A DNA stretch of 64,000 nt, from the NCBI RefSeq assembly GCF_900103865.1, contig NZ_FNII01000006.1, positions 62,001-126,000 on the forward strand. The letters run 5' to 3'. This document shows positions 25,398 through 34,116 of this stretch, piece by piece. Origin of the DNA: Vreelandella arcis. GTDB lineage: Bacteria > Pseudomonadota > Gammaproteobacteria > Pseudomonadales > Halomonadaceae. Position numbers and translations under genes: made by a program. How positions within the stretch are numbered: position 1 is the first letter of the stretch; every line of letters begins with the position of its first letter. The notes beneath the pieces are model-generated. The model saw nothing but the letters and a program-made list of their open reading frames with translations. It was not told the origin of the DNA and ran no database searches.

Positions 25398-26294
25398 TTA
25401 GAGCAGGTCGTTTTCGGTCAGGAAGTCTTTCGCGACCCTTTCAATGTTCTGATCATCGACATCTACTCGGCGATTGATGTCAATTAGCGTCGGATCGTTC
25501 AACGCGGCGGACATATCGTTGAGCAGGGGACTCAGTTCGGGGTGGGCGTCGAGCGTTTCTTCGCGAACCACCGGTGCCAACTGGTAGACCGGGAAGAACT
25601 GCTGGTCGTCGTCGAGCACCTCGAAGTCGAAGGCACCGTTGCGGCCATCGGTAGCGAATACCAGCGCCACGTCGACTTCGCCTTCACGCAGCGCATTGTA
25701 AGTAAGCCCCGAATCCATGCGCTTGACGCGCGAGCGGGGAAACTCGAACCCATAGGCCTCTTGAAGCGGCCGCAGGCCGTCTTCGCGGGCATAGAATTCG
25801 GCATTAGAGGCGAGCGTCAGGTCGGCACCATCGTTCATCGCCGCGGCTAGATCAGAGAGGGTATGGATGTCGAGTTTTTCGGCGTCGGCCTCGCGCATGG
25901 CGAGTGCGTAGGTGTTGTTTGTGTCCGAAGGATTCAGCCAGACTAAGCCTTTCTCGCCGTCCAGACGCTTGGCAGTGGCGTAGGTCTCGGCGGCATTATC
26001 GGGTTGTGGCTGGTCATTGAACAGGATCACTGAGTTGCCGGTGTATTCCCAATAGAGGTCGACTTGGCCGTTTTCCTGCGCTTGGCGCAATACCGAGGTG
26101 CCCAGCCCCTCGCGCTTGTCGACGTCGTAGCCTTTGGCTTGCAGCAACTGGAAGGTGGCTGAGGTGAGAATCAAATGCTCAGTATAGTTGAGGCCGCCGA
26201 CCACGATGGGGCCATCTTGTGCGTGTGCCGTCGTGGTGGTGGCGGAAAGGCCCAGTCCCAGAGTGGTCAGGAGTGTCATGATGAGATGTTTCAT
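25398..26294 (-). CDS. Glycine betaine/osmoprotectant ABC substrate-binding protein (OpuBC/OsmX type), orphan
   Basis: 298 aa with signal peptide (MTLLTTLGLGLSATTTTAHA). OpuAC fold: PIVVGGLNYTEHLILTSATFQLLQAKGYDVD, QVDLYWEYTGNSVILF, RVKRMDSGLTYNALREGEVDVALVFATDG. This group binds betaine, choline or related quaternary amines. The rest of the ABC importer (permease, ATPase) is not in the window, so it must work with subunits elsewhere or has been co-opted. It heads a two-gene operon with the CocE-like hydrolase, hinting that the ligand may be a betaine ester or amide. Confidence 0.88.
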   Translation of the reverse strand: MKHLIMTLLTTLGLGLSATTTTAHAQDGPIVVGGLNYTEHLILTSATFQLLQAKGYDVDKREGLGTSVLRQAQENGQVDLYWEYTGNSVILFNDQPQPDNAAETYATAKRLDGEKGLVWLNPSDTNNTYALAMREADAEKLDIHTLSDLAAAMNDGADLTLASNAEFYAREDGLRPLQEAYGFEFPRSRVKRMDSGLTYNALREGEVDVALVFATDGRNGAFDFEVLDDDQQFFPVYQLAPVVREETLDAHPELSPLLNDMSAALNDPTLIDINRRVDVDDQNIERVAKDFLTENDLL

Positions 26295-26480
26295 AGCAGC
26301 GACATACCTCTATTTTTATGAAATACAACTTTCGTGGTAATTCAAAATAGCACGCTTAGCTCTGTCGATTGATGAAGATACGTTATACCACCAATATCGA
26401 ATTCTAAACGGTAACTGGAGTCTAGGCTCCCGAGGACTGTCCTCCGAAAACCGGTTTGGTGCCGCCATGGGAAACCTATC

Positions 26481-26496
26481 GCCCAATAAATTGAGC
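26481..26496 (+). repeat. Hairpin repeat copy 5 (GCCCAATAAATTGAGC)
   Basis: One C-A mismatch in the 7-bp stem and loop AA; followed by the canonical tail TCTTACGAAACCCT. The least well paired copy in the window. Confidence 0.7.
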
Positions 26497-26546
26497 TCTT
26501 ACGAAACCCTCTTCCTGCGGCTTCTGTGACTGGATCATTGCTGATC

Positions 26547-26562
26547 GTTCAACAAGTTGGGC
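26547..26562 (+). repeat. Hairpin repeat copy 6 (GTTCAACAAGTTGGGC)
   Basis: Stem retained through C-G replacing T-A next to the loop and two T-G wobbles; preceded by CATTGCTGATC. Followed by TCTTTGTGACTGAAATAATTAGC, leading into the IS110 left-end copy. Confidence 0.7.
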
Positions 26563-26579
26563 TCTTTGTGACTGAAATA

Positions 26580-26654
26580 ATTAGCTACCCTTCTCTTTGG
26601 CCAGGAGGGTAACCCGGTTCGCGTCTGACGGACGTTGACCTTGTTTCGTAGATG
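26580..26654 (+). mobile_element. IS110 left-end remnant with orphan target-binding segment
   Basis: Hand alignment to the intact element (6761-6835) is ungapped over 75 nt, 60 identical. Nine of the 15 differences fall in 26617-26634, the guide part of the predicted target loop. TTTCGTAG at 26644-26651 is an exact complement of CTACGAAA, the right side of the target. The 3' stem half, donor loop and transposase are missing, so it is a truncated, inactive remnant beside another hairpin copy. Confidence 0.65.
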
Positions 26655-26701
26655 AGGTCGGAATAGATGATGAAGGAGAAGCGGGTCGATTTTATTGATA
26701 A

Positions 26702-26737
26702 AAAATCCCCCAGCACTTTGAACTGCCGGGGGATTTT
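26702..26737 (-). terminator. Terminator of the tctA-containing operon
   Basis: Inverted repeat AAAATCCCCC (26702-26711) / GGGGGATTTT (26728-26737), 48 nt after the tctA stop. Read leftward, the stem ends in a run of T, so it is a good intrinsic terminator for the operon on the minus strand. Confidence 0.85.
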
Positions 26738-26784
26738 GTGAGCACTGGATAATATCTCAATCTACTTTTAGAGGCCGTGTGAGG

Positions 26785-28290
26785 CTAAGCGTCTTCCGGT
26801 CTTGGGCGGTTTTGTCGTAAGTGGTAGCGAATGGCCAGTGCGATGGAGATGACCGCGAGTCCCAGGAGTACTGCAGAGATAGGCCGGGTAAAGAAAAGCG
26901 TCCAGTCTTCGTTGGTCATCAATGCACGGCGCAGGTTGGTCTCGGCGATTGGACCCAGGATCACCCCAAGAACCAGGGGGGCCAGCGGGTAGTCAAGCTT
27001 GGTCATGATGTAGCCAACGAGGCCAATCCCCAGCAGCAGGTAGATATCAGTGACTCGGTTATTTAGGGTAAACGCGCCCACCAGGCAGCAGGTCAGCACT
27101 ACCGGAACGATGACTGATTTTGGAATGTTGGTGACCTTGAGGAACAGACGCATGCTTAGTAGGCAGACAACCAGCATCATGGCGCCGGCGACGAACATGG
27201 CCATGAACATGCCATAAACCGTATCGGCGTTATCCATGATAAGGCGGGGGCCGACCCCGATGCCGTGAACCATCAACGCTGCCATCAGCACGGCATCGAC
27301 GGCACTACCTGGAATCCCCAGCGCGATCATGGGAATCAAGCCGCCACCGGATGTGGCTGAGTTCCCAGACTCTGAGGCAATGACACCTTCGCTACAGCCC
27401 TTGCCGAAGTCTTCAGGATGACGAGAGCCTCGCTTGGCCTGGTCATATGCGAGGAGGTTGGCGATGCTGCCACCCGCCCCCGGTACGGCACCGATGAATA
27501 CCCCGACCATGGACGAGCGTAGCAGGTTGATGGGATTCTTCAGGACTTCACGCAAGGCCGAAAAAGGGCGGAATTCGATACGCCCGGTGATCAGTTGGCG
27601 TCCCTTTTGTACCTGGTCGGGGTTTTCCACTTCCTTCAGCAGTTGACTAACGGCGTAAATGCCGATCAGCACTACCAGGAAGGGAATACCCGCCGAGAGC
27701 AACCGCAAATCAAAGGTAAATCGGGTGACGCCCATGAGCGGGTCGGCGCCGACGGTGGCAATCAGCAGGCCCAGTAGACCGGCGAACAGGCCGCGTACCA
27801 TTGAGCGTCCTACCAGGCTTGCCACGATGGTCAGAGCAAATACAACGAGTGAGAAGTATTCCCATGCGCCCAGCTTCACTGCAATGAGTGCCAGGGGCGG
27901 TGCAGCGGCAATGAGAACCAAGGTACTGATCAGGGTACCGAAAAACGAGGCCCAAATGCCCAAGGCCAAGGCTCTCCCCGGCTCACCGTTGCGTGCCATG
28001 GGAAAGGCATCAAAAGTAGTGGCCACGGCGGAGGGGGTACCGGGGATGCCCAGCAACGCCGCACTGATCATGCCACCCGTGTAGCCACCTATGTACACGG
28101 CCAGCATGGTCGACACGCCTTGCAGAGGCGGCATGGTGAACGTCAGCGGCAGGGTCAGGACAATCGCCATGGTGATGGTGAAGCCTGGAATCGCGGCAGC
28201 GATGACGCCCACCGTTACCCCCACCAGCATGGTGAGCATGGTCGTAAAGGTAAAGAGCTGATCAGCCCCTAAAAGGATGGCTTCTAGCAT
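26785..28290 (-). CDS. tctA: Tripartite tricarboxylate transporter large membrane protein TctA
   Basis: 501 aa, about twelve hydrophobic segments. Family signatures: GVTVGVIAAAIPGFTITMAIVLTLPLTF, YIGGYTGGMISAALLGIPGTPSAVATTFDAFPMARNGEPGRAL, GVFIGAVPGAGGSIANLLAYDQAKR, EGVIASESGNSATSGGGLIPMIALGIPGSAVDAVL. TctA is the translocation subunit of a secondary importer that uses the binding protein TctC. Last gene of the chrA-ggt-tct operon, 36 nt after tctB. The substrate is unknown (citrate, terephthalate and other carboxylates are known for the family). Confidence 0.93.
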   Translation of the reverse strand: MLEAILLGADQLFTFTTMLTMLVGVTVGVIAAAIPGFTITMAIVLTLPLTFTMPPLQGVSTMLAVYIGGYTGGMISAALLGIPGTPSAVATTFDAFPMARNGEPGRALALGIWASFFGTLISTLVLIAAAPPLALIAVKLGAWEYFSLVVFALTIVASLVGRSMVRGLFAGLLGLLIATVGADPLMGVTRFTFDLRLLSAGIPFLVVLIGIYAVSQLLKEVENPDQVQKGRQLITGRIEFRPFSALREVLKNPINLLRSSMVGVFIGAVPGAGGSIANLLAYDQAKRGSRHPEDFGKGCSEGVIASESGNSATSGGGLIPMIALGIPGSAVDAVLMAALMVHGIGVGPRLIMDNADTVYGMFMAMFVAGAMMLVVCLLSMRLFLKVTNIPKSVIVPVVLTCCLVGAFTLNNRVTDIYLLLGIGLVGYIMTKLDYPLAPLVLGVILGPIAETNLRRALMTNEDWTLFFTRPISAVLLGLAVISIALAIRYHLRQNRPRPEDA

Positions 28291-28326
28291 GAGAGGTTCC
28301 TTGTAACGGTGTCCCGGTCGTGGTGC

Positions 28327-28866
28327 TCAGCCCCACATGCCGCGTGGCAGTGAGATGGTGAAAACATGGCGGAACAGGCTTTCCAGGCCGAACGACAGTG
28401 CTAGTGCGATGACCGTCGCAATGACCAATGCCTTGGTGCTGCGTGCCCCCAGTAGATACTGGCAGACGATCAGAAAGGGAAGGCTGGCCCAGCGAAAGCC
28501 AAGAATAGGAACGGCTGCCGTCATCAGGCCGAACAGGATCAGCACCCCAAAGGCGAGCCGGTGCTCTATCAGCCACGCGCGAACGGCGCCCTGTGAGAGT
28601 GCCGATGTCTGCTTAAGGCTGGGCAGCTCCTTGATGATGATCATCACGTTAAAAACAACCAGGAACGCAAGCACAATCCTGGGGAAGGTACCTGCCCCCA
28701 TGGGCTCCCACATCGAAGAGGGAAGCTCACCTGCGCGCACAAACATGAATGCGAACAACAAGGCAAGGATGGCATTGAAAATGATATGCCCCCACGCCTT
28801 GGCTCGCTTAGCGTCGATATGAGCCCGGTCATCCAATGACCGGGCGTTGTGATTTGCATCACTCAT
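28327..28866 (-). CDS. tctB: Tripartite tricarboxylate transporter small membrane protein TctB
   Basis: 179 aa with four or five hydrophobic helices (IIFNAILALLFAFMFVRAGEL; FPRIVLAFLVVFNVMIIIK; FGVLILFGLMTAAVPILGFRWA; ALVIATVIALALSFGLESLFRHVF). Low sequence conservation but position between tctC and tctA and the MWEPMGAGTFPRIV motif identify it. Its ATG overlaps the tctC stop as ATGA (28863-28866). Confidence 0.9.
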   Translation of the reverse strand: MSDANHNARSLDDRAHIDAKRAKAWGHIIFNAILALLFAFMFVRAGELPSSMWEPMGAGTFPRIVLAFLVVFNVMIIIKELPSLKQTSALSQGAVRAWLIEHRLAFGVLILFGLMTAAVPILGFRWASLPFLIVCQYLLGARSTKALVIATVIALALSFGLESLFRHVFTISLPRGMWG

Positions 28867-29861
28867 TGCTGCAACTGCCCTGCGAGGCGTTCAACTGTGG
28901 CATCGAGACGTTCCAGGTGGGCTCGGAAGTCGTCGGGCCCCATGAACTGAACCTCAGCGCCTGAATTGTTAACGGCGCGGACAAAGTCCTCATCGTTGGA
29001 GGTGGCTTCCAGCGCTGCCGCTAGTACATCGATGCGATCTTCCGGTGTACCCTTCGGCGCGATAAGCCCCCGGAGGATCGATAGCTGCAGGTCTTCGTAG
29101 CCGAGTTCCATCATGGTCGGTACATCGGGGGTCTGGGCCATGCGCTCGGTGTGGCCCACCGCCAGGAACGACAGATCGTCGTTCTCGACAAACTGATTAC
29201 TGGAGGCAATGTCGCCCATGGCGGCATCGATGTGCCCGCCTACCAAGGCGCGGATGCGCTCGCCGGTGCCTTCAAAGCCGACGAAGCGGAATTCCAGATC
29301 CTCGGCTTCAGCGATCATCGCGGCGTGAAGGTGAGGAACGCCGCCGAGGGTCACCCCGAAACGAATTTCCCCAGGGTTTTCTCGGGCATAGTCGACGAAG
29401 TCTTCCATCGTCTCCCAGCCTTTGTCCGGATTGACGGTGAGGTACTGCGGTGAGGCGGTCATCGAACCGACAGGTTCGAAGTCGTCCCAGTTGAGCGGAG
29501 TCAGTCCGGTATGGTGAGAGACCAGGAAGCCATCATGGATCTGGCCGACCGTGTACCCATCGTCGGGACGTTCAGCCAGGTCAGCAAGGCCCACTGTCCC
29601 ACTGACGCCTGGCATGTTGATAACCGGAAGCGGTTGACCCAGGTGATCCTCAATGTGGTTGGAGACTAGACGCATCAGAATGTCGCTACCGCCACCCGGC
29701 CCCCAGGGCACGATGAACTCGACGGGGTCTTCAGGGTAGGTGGCTTCCTGTGCGCTCGCCGAGGCACAGCCAACGGCAAGCACAGAACCGGCCACGGCGG
29801 TGAGAACTCGGCGCGACCAGGGGGAGTCGGTGTCATTGGCTTTAGAATGTCCAGCTTGCAT
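28863..29861 (-). CDS. tctC: Tripartite tricarboxylate transporter binding protein TctC
   Basis: 332 aa with signal peptide (RRVLTAVAGSVLAVGCASASAQ). The Bug-type fold is clear: YPEDPVEFIVPWGPGGGSDILMRLVSNHIEDHLGQPLPVINMPGVSG, a VGQIHDGFLVS segment, and the PDVPTMMELGYEDLQLSILRGLIAPKGTPEDR block. It captures a carboxylate in the periplasm. 72 nt after the gamma-glutamyltransferase gene, so the ligand could be a product or substrate of that enzyme. Confidence 0.93.
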   Translation of the reverse strand: MQAGHSKANDTDSPWSRRVLTAVAGSVLAVGCASASAQEATYPEDPVEFIVPWGPGGGSDILMRLVSNHIEDHLGQPLPVINMPGVSGTVGLADLAERPDDGYTVGQIHDGFLVSHHTGLTPLNWDDFEPVGSMTASPQYLTVNPDKGWETMEDFVDYARENPGEIRFGVTLGGVPHLHAAMIAEAEDLEFRFVGFEGTGERIRALVGGHIDAAMGDIASSNQFVENDDLSFLAVGHTERMAQTPDVPTMMELGYEDLQLSILRGLIAPKGTPEDRIDVLAAALEATSNDEDFVRAVNNSGAEVQFMGPDDFRAHLERLDATVERLAGQLQQ

Positions 29862-29933
29862 GGTGAATCTCCTTGTCTTTTTGGTTGCATTGCCGACCGC
29901 AAAATCGTTTCGCTCGGCATCATGCCCGGGCTG

Positions 29934-31541
29934 TTACCAGGGCAGTACCGCGGCGTCGGTACGGGGCTCAGTGCCGCCGCAGAGCACCCCGGTTTCCGCG
30001 TCGCGCAGTATGATCTGCCCGCGACCGAAACTCACAGAATCTGCTTTCTTGACGATATGATGACCCCGACGCGCGAGTGCCTGCGCCAAGTGGTCAGGAA
30101 AGTTGGGCTCGACTTCGACAGTGCGGCCTTCCGTCCACTGCCAGCGTGGCATGTCTAGCGCCGCCTGAGGGTTCAGGGCGTCATCGAGCATCCCGGTGAT
30201 GACCTGGACATGCCCTTGGGGTTGCATGAAGCCGCCCATGACCCCGAACGGCCCAACTGCCTGGCCGTTGCGGGTGATAAACCCAGGAATAATGGTGTGG
30301 TAGGTGCGTTTGCCAGGCGCCAGAGCGTTGGTATGCCCCTCGTCTAGCTTGAAGGACCAGCCGCGGTTCTGGAGGCTGATGCCCGTGCCCGGGATAACGA
30401 TGCCTGAACCGAAGCCTTTAAAGTTGCTCTGGATGAAGGACACCATGTTGCCTTCTTCATCCGCTGTGGCGAGATAGACCGTTCCACCGGTGATGGGGTT
30501 GCCATGCACCGGATCCATTGCCTTTTCACCAATGGTGGCAGCACGTCGCTTGAGGTAGTCAGCGTCGAGCATTTGGGTGACGCTTGGCTTCATTGCCTCC
30601 GGGTCCGTGATGTGATGCAGCCCGTCCACATAAGCCAGTTTAGTGGCCTCAATGCGGCGATGCAGCGTCTCAACAGGATCCCTTCCTTCTTCACCAAGGT
30701 GTTCCAGCATGCCGAGTGCCTGAAGCGCAATCATGCCGCAGCCGTTGGGCGGGATCTCCCAGATCTCATGGTCGCGATAGCGGGTGCTGATGGGGGTTAC
30801 CCACTCAGGCGCAAAGGCTGAGAGGTCCTCTTTGCGCAGCAGTCCTCCGTGCTCACGGGAGAAGGCGTCGATGCGATCGGCCAGTTCCCCTTCATAGAAG
30901 GCACGGGCGTGGGTTTCAGCAATCATGCGAAGGCTGTGAGCATGACCAGCGGAAGACCACATCTCGCCTGGCCGGGGCGCATGGCCTTTGGGAGCGAAGG
31001 TGTCGAACCAGGGCTGAAAGGCTGCAGCATCGTAGCGGCTGAAGGCCTTATAGGCGTCCTCCCACAGCTGGTTGACTAAGGGGGAGATCGGGAATCCTTC
31101 TTCTGCCAGGGTAATGGCTGGTGCCAGAAGATCAGCAAAAGGCAGGCGCCCAAAACGTTCGGATAGCGTGGCCCATGCGGCTGGAGCACCAGGAACTGTC
31201 ACGGGAATGAGACCGTGCTCCGGCATGGTGTCGTGCCCCAGTCCTTTGACGGCCTCAATCGTGGCTGACTGTGGCGCCGGGCCACTGGCATTCAGGCCGT
31301 GGAGCTCACCATTCATCCAGACGATGGCGAAGGCATCACTCCCCAGCCCGTTGGAGGTCGGCTCTACCACGGTGAGGGCGGCAGCGGTGGCGATCGCTGC
31401 ATCGACGGCATTACCGCCTTGACGCAGGATCTGCATGCCGGCTTCGGCGCCGAGGCTCTGTGAGGTGGCGACCATGCCACGACGGCCAAAGGTTGCCATG
31501 CGGCGGGAGGGGCTTGGGTAATAATGCGCATCGAATTGCAT
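29934..31541 (-). CDS. ggt: Gamma-glutamyltransferase family protein, cytoplasmic
   Basis: 535 aa Ntn-hydrolase precursor. The autocleavage site is the Thr in PITGGTVYLATADEEGN (about residue 350), where usual GGTs have a TTH motif. Other conserved parts: GGNAVDAAIATAAALTVVEPTSNGLGSDAFAIVW, VPGAPAAWATLSERFGRLPF and GGFMQPQGHVQVITGMLDD. No signal peptide, so it resembles the cytoplasmic YwrD/acylase-like branch and probably hydrolyses a gamma-glutamyl or acyl amide rather than periplasmic glutathione. It sits between two ChrA genes and tctCBA in one leftward operon. Confidence 0.88.
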   Translation of the reverse strand: MQFDAHYYPSPSRRMATFGRRGMVATSQSLGAEAGMQILRQGGNAVDAAIATAAALTVVEPTSNGLGSDAFAIVWMNGELHGLNASGPAPQSATIEAVKGLGHDTMPEHGLIPVTVPGAPAAWATLSERFGRLPFADLLAPAITLAEEGFPISPLVNQLWEDAYKAFSRYDAAAFQPWFDTFAPKGHAPRPGEMWSSAGHAHSLRMIAETHARAFYEGELADRIDAFSREHGGLLRKEDLSAFAPEWVTPISTRYRDHEIWEIPPNGCGMIALQALGMLEHLGEEGRDPVETLHRRIEATKLAYVDGLHHITDPEAMKPSVTQMLDADYLKRRAATIGEKAMDPVHGNPITGGTVYLATADEEGNMVSFIQSNFKGFGSGIVIPGTGISLQNRGWSFKLDEGHTNALAPGKRTYHTIIPGFITRNGQAVGPFGVMGGFMQPQGHVQVITGMLDDALNPQAALDMPRWQWTEGRTVEVEPNFPDHLAQALARRGHHIVKKADSVSFGRGQIILRDAETGVLCGGTEPRTDAAVLPW

Positions 31542-31675
31542 ACTTGATTCCTCTTTGTGTCTTGCGTGCGCTATGGCCGTTCGGTCCTAGAGCGCTGAAA
31601 CTTGACGTTGATACGCGTCGGGCAGCAACGAACGTGGTGTGGTGGTGCGGGGGCTCTCACTCCTTTCATGACTTT

Positions 31676-32206
31676 TTATCCAAGGAAGAGCCCTCCATAG
31701 GCCAGGGCGGCCATCACAACGAAGGCAGGGTGAATACGCAGTCTCAGCAACGCCAGCGCCGCTACGGCGCCGATCAACAGGGTGTGGATCAGGCCTGCCG
31801 TCTTTAATCCTTCGCTGAAAAAGCCCCAGGTAAGCCAAGCCATCATCATGGCGATGACCGGCCGTACCCACTGGCTCATTCGCTTGACGCGAGGTGAGTC
31901 ACGATATCGATAGAGAAGCCCCAGTGCGCCCAGCATCAACAGCAGTGAAGGCACCACCGTGGCCAGCACGGCGACCAACGCACCGCCAGCGCCGGCGACA
32001 TCAAAACCAATCTGGCCAGCCATCTTGGTGGCGATAGGGCTTGGGAGAGCGTTACCCAGCGCCAGGGTCTCCGCAAATTCTTGAGCGGTCATCCAGCCAT
32101 AGCGGCCGACAACTTCTGCCTCGATGAGCGGAATGATGGCAGGGCCTCCGCCATAGCCGATGATGTTGGGAATAAAGAAGGCGAGAAAAAGCTCCCAGTA
32201 GATCAT
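31676..32206 (-). CDS. Short-chain ChrA-family transporter, second half
   Basis: 176 aa single CHR domain: LFLAFFIPNIIGYGGGPAIIPLIEAEVVGRYGWMTAQEFAETLALGNALPSPIATKMAGQIGF, then several membrane helices. Short ChrA proteins work as pairs of unlike halves, and the preceding gene encodes the partner (4-nt overlap). The family exports chromate in some bacteria, but many members outside chromate-resistance loci have unknown anion substrates. Position with ggt and tct genes suggests organic-anion traffic rather than metal resistance. Confidence 0.88.
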   Translation of the reverse strand: MIYWELFLAFFIPNIIGYGGGPAIIPLIEAEVVGRYGWMTAQEFAETLALGNALPSPIATKMAGQIGFDVAGAGGALVAVLATVVPSLLLMLGALGLLYRYRDSPRVKRMSQWVRPVIAMMMAWLTWGFFSEGLKTAGLIHTLLIGAVAALALLRLRIHPAFVVMAALAYGGLFLG

Positions 32207-32775
32207 TTGCTGACCTCTTTACGGCGCGGCTCAGGGGCGAGCATCGCGGTCAGCAGCAGGGCACCGATGATCCAGCCGGGGTGAAGGCCAAGCAGGTAGA
32301 TGAGCACGCCTGCCCCCGCGCCCATGGCAAGGCTCGTCCAAGGGCCCAAAGAGACACGTGATTTGTTCCAGAAGTCCAGCGTCAGTTGGCCCATCATGAC
32401 CATGACCACGGGAATGACGGCGTAGCTCATCCCACGGATCCAGGTGACGTCGCGATAGCGGCTGAACAGACCCAGCAACAGGATCATGGCAAGTACCATG
32501 GGCACGATGACGGCCGCTACCGCGATGACACACCCCGCGATGCCACCGATGCGATAGCCAATGTATCCAGGCATCTTGGTGGCGATGGGGCCGGGGAGGG
32601 TATTGGCAATGGCGAGCACATCGGCGAAGGCATCGTCATCCATCCAGCGATGGCGGGTGACAACTTCATCGCGGACGAGGGGAATCATGGCCGGTCCGCC
32701 ACCGAAGCCCAGTAGGCCAATGCGAGTAAAGGCCCAGAATAGCTTGCTGAGTGGGGCCGGAGACTGCTCAGTCAT
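32203..32775 (-). CDS. Short-chain ChrA-family transporter, first half
   Basis: 190 aa single CHR domain: LFWAFTRIGLLGFGGGPAMIPLVRDEVVTRHRWMDDDAFADVLAIANTLPGPIATKMPGYIGY. First gene of the leftward chrA-chrA-ggt-tctCBA operon. It differs clearly from its partner and ends within it by ATGA overlap, as expected for a heterodimeric pair with opposite membrane orientation. No chrB regulator is adjacent. Confidence 0.88.
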   Translation of the reverse strand: MTEQSPAPLSKLFWAFTRIGLLGFGGGPAMIPLVRDEVVTRHRWMDDDAFADVLAIANTLPGPIATKMPGYIGYRIGGIAGCVIAVAAVIVPMVLAMILLLGLFSRYRDVTWIRGMSYAVIPVVMVMMGQLTLDFWNKSRVSLGPWTSLAMGAGAGVLIYLLGLHPGWIIGALLLTAMLAPEPRRKEVSK

Positions 32776-33192
32776 GCGTGAGCCTCCGACAGCAGGATGT
32801 CAGCACGTAAAATTGATTTTGGCATTGGTGTTATCTTTTCTGTCAAAAAAATCGATTATTCTATTTAAAATATAGATTGCGGCAGAAAGTAACGTCAACC
32901 TTCAGTGTAAAGAGGCACACGGAGGTAGGATGGGTATCTTCGAACGCAAACCTGAAGTTTATGGCGCACTTCGGTGGCAGGAATGGTGTTACTGGCAGTT
33001 GCTTCTCGATTACCCGTTCGATTAAGTGGATGGGGAAGGTAACGCCGCAGGCTTTGATCGCCTGAACGTCGGCAGGCATAGTTGTGGCACTCGAGTGACT
33101 GCCTCGTTGGTGTCGTACCCAGCCCTTGTGGGCCTCCGACGTGTCGGGCGATACTGCAGTGGCGGGGGCTCTTTGCGCTGGTCTCTATTTAT
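32776..33192. other. Intergenic region upstream of the chrA operon
   Basis: 417 bp between chrA and the LysR gene. It must hold the chrA-operon promoter. AT-rich near 32850-32880 (TCGATTATTCTATTTAAAAT), promoter-like but not assignable. A possible gene scrap at 32961-33065 is listed separately. Confidence 0.4.
32961..33065 (+). pseudogene. Possible N-terminal scrap of an MBL-fold exonuclease gene
   Basis: The frame MAHFGGRNGVTGSCFSITRS resembles the start of beta-CASP/MBL RNA exonucleases, which begin with a hydrophobic strand and GxxxxVTGSC. After about 20 residues similarity ends and the frame stops at 33063. It is the part missing from the larger remnant at 5296-5974, so the two may be relics of the same kind of gene. 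Evidence is one motif only. Confidence 0.35.
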
Positions 33193-34116
33193 CTACACAT
33201 GTCGCCTTTCCTGCATGATGCCCATGCCTATTAAATTCGCAATCTCTTTTTGTAGTTCATCGTAAAAGGCAGCGGAGACATTACTCAGCGGTCGGCGTTT
33301 AGATTTTAGAAGTGCAATTTCCCACTCTATTGTTGGGTCAAGAGGTTTAGATACTACATCAGTACCTGGCAGCAATAGTTCCGCAATGGGGTCAACGACG
33401 GCAATGCCCACACCTCGATCGACCAGCGCACAGACGCCGCGCATAGGACGAATTTCTGCCGCAATGTTTCTTTTTATATCAATGGTTTGCATGATGTAGT
33501 CAACCCGGGATCGCAGCGGGCTGTCAGGCATCAGTTCAATGAAGGTCTGGTTCTGTAGGCTGGTAATAGGAACGATGTCGAGCGCTGCCAAGGGATGCTT
33601 TCGATGCATGATACAGCGGGCAGAACAGCGCGCTAAGCTAGTGACGCTGGCACCATAGGTATCGGCTTCAAGGGTAATGCCAAGCGCCATATCGCAGGTG
33701 TTGTTGTCGATCATCTTAAGTAGTTCCTGCATTCCCACATCGATCAAGCGAACCCCTACTTTGGGGTGTCGCTCTTTGAAACGTTTAACCACATCAAGCA
33801 GGAACGTATCGCAAAAGATCGGTTGTGCAGCGATCACGACATTGCCGATCTGATTGTTTGCGATGGCTTCAGCATCTTTTTGAGTGTCACGGATGCTCGA
33901 GATTAATCGAAGCGCTGAGTCATGGAAGGCGAACGCCTCAGCAGTTGGTTCAATCTGGTTGCGTGTTCGCTTGAACAGGACGAATCCCACCTCTTCCTCC
34001 AGCCCGCTGAGCAGGCGGCTGACCATTGATTGACTGATCGCCAGTGCATCGGCGGCAGCCTTGGTCGTGCCGTGCTTCATGAAGGCATCGAAGGCTTCAA
34101 TTTCTTTGAGTTTCAT
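33193..34116 (-). CDS. LysR-family transcriptional regulator
   Basis: 307 aa. N-terminal winged HTH (LKEIEAFDAFMKHGTTKAAADALAISQSMVSRLLSGLEEEVGFVLFKR) and a C-terminal periplasmic-binding-like effector domain (about 90-295). It is divergent from the second tctC gene and most likely controls the rightward tctCBA-M20 hydrolase operon in response to an imported or derived compound. Start ATG at 34116 gives a canonical LysR N-terminus. Confidence 0.9.
   Translation of the reverse strand: MKLKEIEAFDAFMKHGTTKAAADALAISQSMVSRLLSGLEEEVGFVLFKRTRNQIEPTAEAFAFHDSALRLISSIRDTQKDAEAIANNQIGNVVIAAQPIFCDTFLLDVVKRFKERHPKVGVRLIDVGMQELLKMIDNNTCDMALGITLEADTYGASVTSLARCSARCIMHRKHPLAALDIVPITSLQNQTFIELMPDSPLRSRVDYIMQTIDIKRNIAAEIRPMRGVCALVDRGVGIAVVDPIAELLLPGTDVVSKPLDPTIEWEIALLKSKRRPLSNVSAAFYDELQKEIANLIGMGIMQERRHV

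Larger units (their letters stand above)
26295..26784. other. Repeat-rich intergenic region
   Basis: 490 bp between the binding-protein gene and tctA. It carries two hairpin repeats (26481-26496, 26547-26562), a 75-bp copy of the IS110 left end, and the tctA terminator, each listed separately. No protein-coding frame is credible. Confidence 0.7.
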
